Assembly: GCA_034434695.1 (NCBI GenBank)
Contig: DAOTYY010000151.1
Location: forward strand, 1-40,936
Reading direction: 5' to 3'
DNA: 40,936 bases
DNA from: DYEC01 sp034434695
Lineage (GTDB): Bacteria; Chloroflexota; Anaerolineae; Anaerolineales; Anaerolineaceae
Part shown: positions 7,304-14,988 of the stretch, piece by piece
Layout: each line of letters begins with the position of its first letter
Position numbering within the stretch: position 1 is the stretch's first letter
Made by a program: the position numbers and the translations under genes
The notes under the pieces: generated by a model
What the model was told of the DNA's origin: nothing
Seen by the model: the letters and a program-made list of their open reading frames with translations, nothing else
The model's database searches: none

Positions 7304-8712
7304 GTGAAGCTCTCTCTCGCCGCATTTTCAATTGCCTCTACAATTTTATAATACCCAGTGCAACGACAAAGATTACCAGTTATTGCTTGCTTAATTTCAT
7401 CCTGAGATGGTGTTGGGTTCTCTTTTAGTAGCATTGTAGCAGACATAATAAAACCTGGAATACAGTAACCACACTGAACTGCGCCGTTTTCGACGAACGC
7501 TTGCTGCACAGCATTCATCATTCCTTCCTGAGCAATTCCCTCAATCGTGATAATATCCGCATCATTGGCACGTGGGGCTGGAACAAGGCAGCTCATAACC
7601 GCTTTGCCATCTAAGAAAACTGTGCAGGCTCCACATTCACCTTCTGCACAACCTTCTTTAGTACCGATCAACAAACCATCTTCACGTAATAGCCTCAAAA
7701 GAGACTTACTCTGACCAGAACGAAAAACAACCTGTTTCCCGTTTATCTGGGCAGTAATCGGGGTAGCATGATCATGAAGCATTGTTCTCTCCGGAGGATT
7801 TACCTTCGATTGCTTTTCTGCCAGAAGAACAGGAGTCACAGTCGGGATGGTATTAGACTGTGTCGCAATTGCTTGGAGTGCCCGGCGGGTAATCACGCGG
7901 CTCATAGCACGCCGGTAAGAAGCCGAAGCCCTAATATCATTAATCGGGCGAATAGCTCCTAAGACAAGCTCTGCCGCTTTTTCTATAACTTCGTCTGATA
8001 AGCGCTTGCCTATTAGAAATTGCTCCGTGTCAAAGGCATTCACAATCGTGGGGGCTACAGCTCCTAAAGTGACACGCGCGTCCGTAATCGTTTCGTTTTC
8101 CAGCTTTAAGATTACAGCAACGTTGACCAGTGAAATTGCTTGTGCACGTCGTAATGCAAATTTGAGAAAAAATCCACAATGGTCAGATGTCATTGCAGGG
8201 AACGTGATGTTAGTTAACATCTCATCAGCGGCCATGACTGTGTTTCTTACACCCGTGTAAAACTCTCTTAGGGGAACGACTCTTTTCCCGTGTGCCGATT
8301 CCAGCGTAACTTGTGCTTTGAGTGCCATCAGCGGTGTAATCGTATCATTAGCTGGTGATGCAGTGATAAGGTTTCCAGCAACTGTACCTCTATTACGAAT
8401 TTGAGGGGAACCTACTTCCCATGCAGCCTGAGCCAATGGATAAGCGAACTCCCAAATTAACCTAGACGCAACACATTGGTTATGGGTAACTAGAGGTCCA
8501 AGATGGATCATTCCATCTTCACTCAGTGTGATCTGATCCAGTCCGGTAACTCGCGTAATGTCAATTAATGTGTCAACACCTTTGCGTTGACCTCGTTCTA
8601 ATTCCAGCATGAGATCTGTTGCCCCAGCAACAATTCTGGCTTTTTCACCATACTGGGTTAGAAGTTGCAGAACATCGTTTACATTTGCTGCGGTATAGTA
8701 ATTGAGCCACAT
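7300..8712 (-). CDS. fused FAD-binding and [2Fe-2S] subunit of the molybdenum hydroxylase
   Basis: 470 residues. Residues 1-~290 are the FAD-binding subunit: 'IVAGATDLML' at 27-36 and 'GSPQIRNRGTVAGNL' at 101-115 bind the flavin. Residues ~315-470 are the ferredoxin-like subunit with two [2Fe-2S] sites: C355, C360, C363, C375 (plant-ferredoxin type) and C414, C417, C449, C451 (the CGYC...CRC four-helix type). In animal and many bacterial xanthine dehydrogenases the order is iron-sulfur then FAD, so this fusion is reversed. All cluster ligands are present. A strong site, GGAGGATATCT, precedes the ATG at 8712. Electrons are expected to run from molybdenum through the two clusters to FAD, then to an unknown acceptor. 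Confidence 0.92.
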   Translation of the reverse strand: MWLNYYTAANVNDVLQLLTQYGEKARIVAGATDLMLELERGQRKGVDTLIDITRVTGLDQITLSEDGMIHLGPLVTHNQCVASRLIWEFAYPLAQAAWEVGSPQIRNRGTVAGNLITASPANDTITPLMALKAQVTLESAHGKRVVPLREFYTGVRNTVMAADEMLTNITFPAMTSDHCGFFLKFALRRAQAISLVNVAVILKLENETITDARVTLGAVAPTIVNAFDTEQFLIGKRLSDEVIEKAAELVLGAIRPINDIRASASYRRAMSRVITRRALQAIATQSNTIPTVTPVLLAEKQSKVNPPERTMLHDHATPITAQINGKQVVFRSGQSKSLLRLLREDGLLIGTKEGCAEGECGACTVFLDGKAVMSCLVPAPRANDADIITIEGIAQEGMMNAVQQAFVENGAVQCGYCIPGFIMSATMLLKENPTPSQDEIKQAITGNLCRCTGYYKIVEAIENAARESFT

Positions 8713-8732
8713 AGATATCCTCCAGAGTAATG

Positions 8733-9524
8733 TTACATCTTTAGGCTTTTTCCAGTTCCGCCATTTCGTCGCATAATTACCTCTGCCATGATGCTTACAG
8801 CAATCTCCTCTGGTGTTTCGGCATTTATGTCCAAACCAATTGGCGAATATACTTTAGCCAGCTTTTCTTCGGGAATCCCAGATTCAATTATTTTCTTGCG
8901 AGCAAAGATCCATCGCCGCTTAGACCCAATAACGCCAATGTACGCTGCTGGTGTGTCAAGCAGGGCAGGCAAACCAGGAACATCAACCATCAAGCCGCGT
9001 GTGGTAAGCACAAGATAAGTGCTCGGTGTAATATTGAGATACTTAGGCAATTCTTCGAGAGGGACGTTATAAAATTCATCTGCATCGGGTACGGCATCAG
9101 GATTGCAAAATTCTGCTCTGTCGTCCGAAACCGCCACGCGAAACCCCAACCATTTCGCAAGATGGGCAACTGCCTTACCTACATGTCCCCCCCCAACCAC
9201 TACCAATAGTGGAGCGGGGACAATTGGTTCCACAAAAACCTCTACCTGTCCCCCACAAATTCCAACATCACCACGTTTAGGGTCAACTAAACTATATTTT
9301 AGCATTCGGGTTTTACCATCCGAAATTGCTTGCAACGCCTCTTGAATGACACGACTTTCAATCTCTCCACCTCCCACAGAGCCAATGATATTGCCATCCT
9401 GATAGACCAGCATTTTACTTCCCGTATGTCTTGGTGCAGATCCCTGACTGTGAACAATTGTGCACAGTGCACCAGTTTGTCCAGTTTCTTGTAGCCGCAA
9501 AATCTCCTTATAAATCTTGTCCAT
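8733..9524 (-). CDS. xdhC: XdhC/CoxI family cofactor sulfuration and insertion factor
   Basis: 263 residues. The N-terminal XdhC_CoxI domain has 'GSAPRHTGSKMLV' and 'IGSVGGGEIES' (about residues 28-60). The C-terminal Rossmann domain has 'VVVGGGHVGKAVAHLAKWLG' near residues 107-126, then 'DDRAEFCNPDAVPDAD' and 'GVIGSKRRW'. XdhC proteins bind the molybdenum cofactor, protect its sulfurated form and deliver it to xanthine dehydrogenase. GGAGGTTTAACA stands directly before the ATG and lies within the end of the pyrophosphatase gene. It is immediately upstream of the FAD/Fe-S subunit, the standard place for an assembly chaperone. Confidence 0.92.
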   Translation of the reverse strand: MDKIYKEILRLQETGQTGALCTIVHSQGSAPRHTGSKMLVYQDGNIIGSVGGGEIESRVIQEALQAISDGKTRMLKYSLVDPKRGDVGICGGQVEVFVEPIVPAPLLVVVGGGHVGKAVAHLAKWLGFRVAVSDDRAEFCNPDAVPDADEFYNVPLEELPKYLNITPSTYLVLTTRGLMVDVPGLPALLDTPAAYIGVIGSKRRWIFARKKIIESGIPEEKLAKVYSPIGLDINAETPEEIAVSIMAEVIMRRNGGTGKSLKM

Positions 9525-9526
9525 TG

Positions 9527-10870
9527 TTAAACCTCCAACAAACCTAATACTACTGGTAATAGCTGCTTTTTTCTCGATACAACCCCTTCTGCGAGAAGTG
9601 TACCATCTGGCTGACGCGGATAGGGCAGCTCGTCCAGAACCATTGGCGCATTGTTAAGCAATAAGCGGCTTGAGCCACTTACAACGTCGGTGACCATGAG
9701 CATGGCAAAGTCAAGTCCTTTGCTTTCTCGGAATTTTCCTAATGCAGCTTGAAGTACATCAATATGTTCGGTTACCTCGTAAAGGTCGCTCACTTCCGCT
9801 TGAGAGATCGCAAATTGGTAGGTGCCAGCGGAGTAAATCTTCATATCACTCGTAACAACTTCACTGGGCGAGCGGACGCCTAAGCCAGCCCCAGATGCAA
9901 GCAATTTTTCCCCAAATGAGCGTATGCTTTCTGCTTCCAATGTGCTTCCCGGGACAAATGCCCAGCGTGCTAATCGGTTTGCCGCTTGGCGATCACGCTC
10001 AGTGGTTGTTGGAGAGGAGAGAATTAATGTGTCAGAAAGCAAACCCGCTAACATGATGCCAGCTAACGCAGGCGGAGCGCTTAAGCCAGCATCTTCTATC
10101 CGTTCAGAAACCAGAGTGCTAGTGCTACCAACAACATCCACGGTAAAGCGAATTGGTACGTGGGTTGAGGGATTACCAAGGCGATGATGGTCAAGAATCT
10201 CTAGAAGCTCTGCTTCTTCTAAAGATGAAATTGCCTGGTGAGCCTCATTGTGATCCACCAGAATTAGTTTCAATCTGGGAGGATTTAGAAGGTCTCTCTG
10301 CCGGCAAATTCCCACATAACGTCCTGCTTCATCAAGTACCCAAAACTCATCTCCTTCTTCCCGCAGAATGCGATGTAACGCATCGCGAATACGAGCCGAC
10401 ATCTGAAATCTAACAATGTTTGTATCAGCAGCTTTTTCACAAGGAAACTCAAGAATCTGGCTGATCGTGATCTCTTGTCTCCCAGGATGCGGTCCGACAA
10501 GCTGACTCAAAAAGCTGAAAAGACTTCTACCAGTTACCAGTCCATAGGGGGATCCATCTTTATTTAGCACGGGAGCGATTCCACCTGTTCGACCTGCAAT
10601 TGCCCAAGCTTCCTTGAGTGGTCTGTCCACCGTTGTTGTATCTAATCTTCGCATGACCGTTTCAAATTTTGGCGATGCATCCGTCAGCAATATTGGAGCA
10701 TCTAAACCCAGTTTCTTCAAAACCCATGATGTTTGAGGATTGATTGCACCTGCGCGAGCAGGAACAGCATCTATACCATCCCGCTCGCGTAGCAGCCAGG
10801 CATATCCCAAAGCAGAGGCTATCGAATCTGTATCTGGATTTACATGACCAATAACATAAACAGAAGACAT
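9527..10870 (-). CDS. ppaC: manganese-dependent family II inorganic pyrophosphatase with CBS insert (DHH family)
   Basis: About 447 residues. The N-terminal DHH motifs are 'GHVNPDTDSIASA' at the start and 'LVDHNEAHQ' and 'ILDHHRLG' in the middle. A regulatory insert of two CBS-like repeats lies between the first motif and these ('GGIAPVLNKDGSPYGLVTG', 'EFWVLDEAGRYVGICR'). The DHHA2 domain forms the C-terminus. Such enzymes hydrolyse PPi and are inhibited or activated by adenine nucleotides at the CBS domains. In this operon the enzyme could remove the PPi released by CofC and the MocA domains (my inference). I chose the ATG at 10870; a TTG at 10900 would overlap the previous gene. XdhC follows after 2 bp. 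Confidence 0.88.
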   Translation of the reverse strand: MSSVYVIGHVNPDTDSIASALGYAWLLRERDGIDAVPARAGAINPQTSWVLKKLGLDAPILLTDASPKFETVMRRLDTTTVDRPLKEAWAIAGRTGGIAPVLNKDGSPYGLVTGRSLFSFLSQLVGPHPGRQEITISQILEFPCEKAADTNIVRFQMSARIRDALHRILREEGDEFWVLDEAGRYVGICRQRDLLNPPRLKLILVDHNEAHQAISSLEEAELLEILDHHRLGNPSTHVPIRFTVDVVGSTSTLVSERIEDAGLSAPPALAGIMLAGLLSDTLILSSPTTTERDRQAANRLARWAFVPGSTLEAESIRSFGEKLLASGAGLGVRSPSEVVTSDMKIYSAGTYQFAISQAEVSDLYEVTEHIDVLQAALGKFRESKGLDFAMLMVTDVVSGSSRLLLNNAPMVLDELPYPRQPDGTLLAEGVVSRKKQLLPVVLGLLEV

Positions 10871-10886
10871 GTTTTTCTCAGAAGTC

Positions 10887-11882
10887 TTAGGCTTGGGCAA
10901 AGGTATCTATCAGCAATTTTACATCACCACCCACCGAATAGAGAATTGGACAGGTACAACCATTCTTTTTGTATTCTTCTACTTTCCTGCGCGCTTCTTC
11001 AGGGGTTCCGGAAGCGGTTATTCGCAAAACCAGCTCTTCGGGAACAAAATGTTTTGCTTTCTGAATTTGTTCATGCGTTGCAGGCCATCCTAGAATTGAT
11101 TGGATTTGAGCCACTACATCGTTGGACACGCCAGAAGCTTTTGCAATATGCGGCTGTTGTGCCAGATATTGTGTCAGAAGTTCACGCGAAGTGTCAATCG
11201 CCCTATCATGGTCATAATCTACAGAACAAACAATAAGCTGTGGGCGATCGATATCATCAACTCGTCGTCCTGTTTTCTTTGCTCCCTTGTCCAAAAGCTC
11301 CATCGCACGCAAATTGTACTCGGGCGGAACGCAATAATTCAATACAACCCCATCACAAAGTTCGCCTGTCATTTCCATCATTTGATCGCCAGTAGCGCCA
11401 ATCATGATGGGCACATTACGGGGTTCTCGTCTTCCATGAACTACGTCCAGCTCAATTCCATCCACATGAACAAATTCGCCGTGAAACGTAACGCGTTCCA
11501 TATTCAATAAGCGCTTGAGCACAGTGACAGTTTCGCGCATTGCCACCAGGGGCTTCTTTCGTTCAATTCCTACGTTTTTCGCCAAAGGGTCCCACCATGC
11601 ACCTATGCCACAAATGATTCGATTGGGAGCTAAATCATCCAATGTTAGGAAGGTAGCAGCCAACAGTCCAATGTTACGCGTCCAATTATTAATGACGCCG
11701 GATGCTACCTTGATACGTTCTGTGACAGCAGCATAGGCTGCCATTGGAACGATGGCATCCCGAACCAACCGGCTTTCAGCCTGCCAGACGGCTTCAAAGC
11801 CGCGTTGTTCTGCATAGCGGACATAATCTAAACCATCCCGTAAATCATGTGCATCTTGAAGATAAAGCGCAACTCGTTCCAT
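10887..11882 (-). CDS. LLM-class F420-dependent oxidoreductase (Mer-like)
   Basis: 331 residues, a luciferase-like TIM barrel. The opening 'LRDGLDYVRYAEQRGFEAVW', the internal 'ERIKVASGVINNW' and 'GIGAWWDPLAKNVGIERKKP' (about residues 92-111) resemble the F420-binding subgroup that includes methylene-tetrahydromethanopterin reductase and Mycobacterium F420-dependent enzymes. 'PIMIGATGDQMMEM' around residue 154 lies at the cofactor phosphate site. The substrate is unknown. Its position directly after cofC, cofD and cofE strongly supports F420 rather than FMN as cofactor. GGAGG precedes the ATG. It is the best candidate in the operon for a second oxidation or reduction step using reduced F420. 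Confidence 0.88.
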   Translation of the reverse strand: MERVALYLQDAHDLRDGLDYVRYAEQRGFEAVWQAESRLVRDAIVPMAAYAAVTERIKVASGVINNWTRNIGLLAATFLTLDDLAPNRIICGIGAWWDPLAKNVGIERKKPLVAMRETVTVLKRLLNMERVTFHGEFVHVDGIELDVVHGRREPRNVPIMIGATGDQMMEMTGELCDGVVLNYCVPPEYNLRAMELLDKGAKKTGRRVDDIDRPQLIVCSVDYDHDRAIDTSRELLTQYLAQQPHIAKASGVSNDVVAQIQSILGWPATHEQIQKAKHFVPEELVLRITASGTPEEARRKVEEYKKNGCTCPILYSVGGDVKLLIDTFAQA

Positions 11883-11903
11883 TTTTCCTCCATATCCTAT
11901 GAC

Positions 11904-12548
11904 TTATTTTGCGTCTTTGTAATAACATAGACGCATGAACGGCAAAGATACACCTGAAGATTGCAGCAATGTCAGGTCTTCAGGCAAATCTAGGTCAAAT
12001 TGAAAGGCTGGTGATGTATAAATTGACACCCGCAAGCCCTTTCTTTGAGCTTGTACAACATGAGAATAAAAAGAATGTTGTCCAAATTCATATCTGAAAG
12101 CATGATAAGGATTTAAGAGGAGCGCATTTGTCCCTTCAGCCCTGCGGTCTGGAGCAATAATCATTTCTGGAGGACATCCAATGCATGATATAAATTTTTT
12201 TAGTTCATTGCTGCTAATCAGCGGGAGATCTGTTGGGAGGACTAAGACCGCTTCAACGCTATAACATGTGGCAACAGACGTTGCCTGTTGCAATGCACGG
12301 TTAAGATCAGGATTTCGTTCTTCTTCCCAAACTGCCATTGCGCCATATTCATTTGCCAGTCTCAGTACCTCATCATCTTTACTAACGACCAGAATGCGAT
12401 CTATTTGTGACACATCACTTAGCGTTTCCAACGTTCTTTTTACCAATGAACGGCTTAATTCCATGCGTGCGTCATTTGGTAACACATCAACTAGCCGAGA
12501 TTTTCCCAGTTTTATGGACTTAACTGGAACAATAGCCCACAATTTCAT
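11904..12548 (-). CDS. cofC: CofC/FbiD guanylyltransferase of F420 biosynthesis
   Basis: 214 residues. It opens with 'AIVPVKSIKLGKSRL', the CofC variant of the nucleotidyltransferase signature, has 'VLPTDLPLIS' (metal-binding Asp) near residue 105 and the family hallmark 'DRRAEGTNALLL' near 133-144. It ends with 'FDLDLPEDL'. CofC activates 2-phospholactate, or phosphoenolpyruvate in bacteria (FbiD), with GTP, giving the substrate for CofD and releasing PPi. Its ATG overlaps the stop of cofD (ATGA), so the two proteins are probably made together. Which of the two acids is used cannot be read here. Confidence 0.92.
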   Translation of the reverse strand: MKLWAIVPVKSIKLGKSRLVDVLPNDARMELSRSLVKRTLETLSDVSQIDRILVVSKDDEVLRLANEYGAMAVWEEERNPDLNRALQQATSVATCYSVEAVLVLPTDLPLISSNELKKFISCIGCPPEMIIAPDRRAEGTNALLLNPYHAFRYEFGQHSFYSHVVQAQRKGLRVSIYTSPAFQFDLDLPEDLTLLQSSGVSLPFMRLCYYKDAK

Positions 12549-13489
12549 GATGATAACTTTCTTAGCCTTAGATAAAAATCCAGCACTTCACGTGCAAGAC
12601 GGATGCGCTCTTCTCTTGTTGGAATCAAAATGTTTGTGGTATAGGGAATTATACCCCATTGAGCTATCAAGTCGCATTCTGAATTGTCCACACTATCCAA
12701 AACATATCCTGTTAATAAATCCCTATAATGTAATGCGACGGCTGAGGCAGATGGCTGAATACCCAGCTCAGAAAACATTTTCGCCGCAGGACCCTTGACT
12801 GTTTTGCCCTGAATAATAGGAGAAATGGCAATAACAATTTTATTGGAGATAACCTCCCGAATCCCATGAACAGATAAGATTGGGTCAATACTAACCCATG
12901 GGTTCGAGGGACAAATAATGACCAGATCAGCTTTTTCAAGGGCATCAAGAACTCCGGGCGCAGGTCTGGCTTGCTCAATCCCTTGAAAAACAAAACTTTC
13001 GACTTGAGGCTGGCATTCATACTTGACAAAATACTCCTGAAATGGCAGCATTCTTCCGTCCTGCGTAACAACCATTGTTCTGACCGTCTCGTTACACATG
13101 GGCAAAACAGTAACTCGAATTCCCCAAGCTCTACAAAAATCGCAAGTGATCTGGCTAAGCAGCTTCCCTGCTCTACGTCGTTCTGTTCTTATGAGATGAG
13201 TCCCTAGGTCGCGGTCGCCCAACCTAAACCAGGTCTCTCCCCCAAGCGTTTTGATTGTATCCAGCGCATTCCAGGTTTCTGCAGAGCATCCCCAGCCGGT
13301 TGAAATATTCTCTAGCCCAGCCAATGTGTAGCATATTGTATCAATATCGGGACAGATATATAAACCAAAATGCTCAAAATCATCCCCCGTGTTAACAATG
13401 ACGGTCAAATAATCCGGAGCGAGAACTTGAGCCAGTCCATCCACCATTTTGGCGCCACCCACCCCGCCGGCAAGAGCTACCACATTCAT
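12545..13489 (-). CDS. cofD: CofD/FbiA 2-phospho-L-lactate (or PEP) transferase
   Basis: 314 residues. The N-terminal 'VVALAGGVGGAKMVDGLAQ', 'VNTGDDFEHFGLYICPDID' and 'GWFRLGDRD'-type stretch (here TWFRLGDRDLGTHLIRT) are the CofD signatures; the acidic NTGDD binds the metal and GDP-activated substrate. 'IICPSNPWVSIDPIL' near residue 190 is also typical. The enzyme joins FO to the activated phosphoacid to give F420-0 or dehydro-F420-0. I chose the ATG at 13489, ten bases after the cofE stop and with GTGAAAAG upstream; a GTG-like extension would overlap cofE. The FO synthase genes are not in this window and must lie elsewhere. Confidence 0.93.
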   Translation of the reverse strand: MNVVALAGGVGGAKMVDGLAQVLAPDYLTVIVNTGDDFEHFGLYICPDIDTICYTLAGLENISTGWGCSAETWNALDTIKTLGGETWFRLGDRDLGTHLIRTERRRAGKLLSQITCDFCRAWGIRVTVLPMCNETVRTMVVTQDGRMLPFQEYFVKYECQPQVESFVFQGIEQARPAPGVLDALEKADLVIICPSNPWVSIDPILSVHGIREVISNKIVIAISPIIQGKTVKGPAAKMFSELGIQPSASAVALHYRDLLTGYVLDSVDNSECDLIAQWGIIPYTTNILIPTREERIRLAREVLDFYLRLRKLSS

Positions 13490-13499
13490 CGAGTACTTT

Positions 13500-14267
13500 T
13501 CACCTGAACAAGTCATTTTCTTTTGGACGCAACAACTCGGTTATGCTTGATTCTCGCAAGGCATAAGGGAAACCACGCACGTGGACAATCGGCGAACCCT
13601 CTGCTGCCTGCCCCATAATGAGAGACGCGGCTGATGCCAACTCATCGGCCGCACCTACTTGCGTAACGCGCAACTGATAACCAAAAAGGTCTGGTTGTCC
13701 ACGCAGATCAACCAGACCAGGTACCCCCGCCATGCCAATAGCCACTCCAGCTGTTCCCATACGCCAAGCACGTCCATGCGAGTCAATAATCAAGATCCCT
13801 AATTTCAATCCACATCTTTGTTCAAGCTCTTCTTGAAGTTTTTTTGCCGACCGGTCAGCATCTTCAGGGAGGAGTAAAACCCAATCTTCAGGGTTACCCC
13901 AATCTCCTTGCACATTCGAATGATCAATGCCAGCATTAGCACATATGAAACCGCACCTGTGTTCAACAACGATTAATCCTGGTCGCACACGCAGGATTGC
14001 TTTGCTTTCTCGTAAAACTAATTCCACAAATCTGGCATCCTTCTCGCTTTGTTGTGCGATTTTAATAGCTTCATTGCTTGGAATGATTTCTGTTAAGTTA
14101 ACCAGGCGACCTTCTGATTTTGAAACAATTTTCTGAGCTAAAACGAGAATATCATTTGCCTGCAATTCAATCCTGGTTTTCTTTAAGGCGGTCAAAATGA
14201 TATCCTCCAGAGAGTCGCCTGGCTTAATGAGAGGTATTCCTTTGAGAGGACGTAAAATAAGTGTCAT
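13500..14267 (-). CDS. cofE: CofE F420-0:gamma-glutamyl ligase
   Basis: 255 residues, the usual size of a stand-alone CofE (without the C-terminal nitroreductase domain of mycobacterial FbiB). Motifs are 'DILVLAQKIVSKSEGR' around residues 39-54, 'CANAGIDHSNV' near 109-119 with GTP/metal-binding Asp, and 'DSHGRAWRMGTAGVAIG' near 162-178. The enzyme adds gamma-linked glutamates to F420-0 using GTP. If the window uses the PEP-derived route, a separate dehydro-F420 reductase would be needed, because the FbiB reductase domain is missing. The NADPH:F420 oxidoreductase gene ends 5 bp upstream. Confidence 0.93.
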   Translation of the reverse strand: MTLILRPLKGIPLIKPGDSLEDIILTALKKTRIELQANDILVLAQKIVSKSEGRLVNLTEIIPSNEAIKIAQQSEKDARFVELVLRESKAILRVRPGLIVVEHRCGFICANAGIDHSNVQGDWGNPEDWVLLLPEDADRSAKKLQEELEQRCGLKLGILIIDSHGRAWRMGTAGVAIGMAGVPGLVDLRGQPDLFGYQLRVTQVGAADELASAASLIMGQAAEGSPIVHVRGFPYALRESSITELLRPKENDLFR

Positions 14268-14272
14268 GTGAC

Positions 14273-14959
14273 TTATTTAGGCCGTGGTACTCCCGTGATT
14301 CTGATTCCAGCCGACTGGGTGCCAAATTGTTTATTAATCCCAATCAATATCGAAGTTAACCCTTCCGAAACCACTGAGTTCTCAACAGGACCAGCATCCC
14401 ATCCAACCATACCAGCTGCTTTTACAAGTTCCAGAACCTGTGAACGCGCTTGTTTACTGCTCCCGCAGACTAATACATCACATTCCAACTCTTCGTCGTT
14501 AAGAAGGTGTTCATATGAAATATTTTGAAATGCTGAGACAACTTCAGTCTCAGGCCCTAAAATCTGTTGAGCTTCTTGAAGAGCACTTCCCGCTGGTGGC
14601 ATTTGCACCTTTGTAACCTTTGGCGGAACCAATGGGACAGTAACATCAACTAATATTTTGCCCTTCACAAACGGCTTTACCATTTGTAGCATATCTTTAT
14701 GGACCTCGTAAGGAACTGTCAACACAATCAGGTCACCACGTTCTGCGGCTTCTGGATTGGTCATCCCGGTCACTTTGGCGGGCACTTTCAATAAGCTCAT
14801 AACATCTCTCGCTGCTGCCTGCGCTTTTTCAAGCTGGCGGGAACCAATTACAATCTCATAGCCAGCTTGTGCCCAGCGATAAGCCAGTCCCTTTCCTTCC
14901 TTTCCCGTTCCGCCAAGAATTGCGATAACTTTAATTGGTGGTAATGGCGTTTCAGACAT
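14273..14959 (-). CDS. npdG: NADPH-dependent F420 reductase (Fno/NpdG)
   Basis: 228 residues. The N-terminal NADP-binding fold reads 'AILGGTGKEGKGLAYRWAQAG' then 'VIGSRQLEKA' (residues ~11-45; the SR at the end of strand 2 fits NADP(H) preference). 'VVSAFQNIS' and 'DVLVCGSS' are typical of F420H2:NADP oxidoreductases. The enzyme moves a hydride between F420 and NADP. A good site, AAGGAGCAGAGTAG, precedes the ATG. Located between the amidohydrolase and cofE, it could close an electron route from the molybdenum hydroxylase through F420 to NADPH, or supply reduced F420 to the LLM oxidoreductase. Confidence 0.92.
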   Translation of the reverse strand: MSETPLPPIKVIAILGGTGKEGKGLAYRWAQAGYEIVIGSRQLEKAQAAARDVMSLLKVPAKVTGMTNPEAAERGDLIVLTVPYEVHKDMLQMVKPFVKGKILVDVTVPLVPPKVTKVQMPPAGSALQEAQQILGPETEVVSAFQNISYEHLLNDEELECDVLVCGSSKQARSQVLELVKAAGMVGWDAGPVENSVVSEGLTSILIGINKQFGTQSAGIRITGVPRPK

Positions 14960-14988
14960 CTACTCTGCTCCTTGAAATAAAATTGTGC

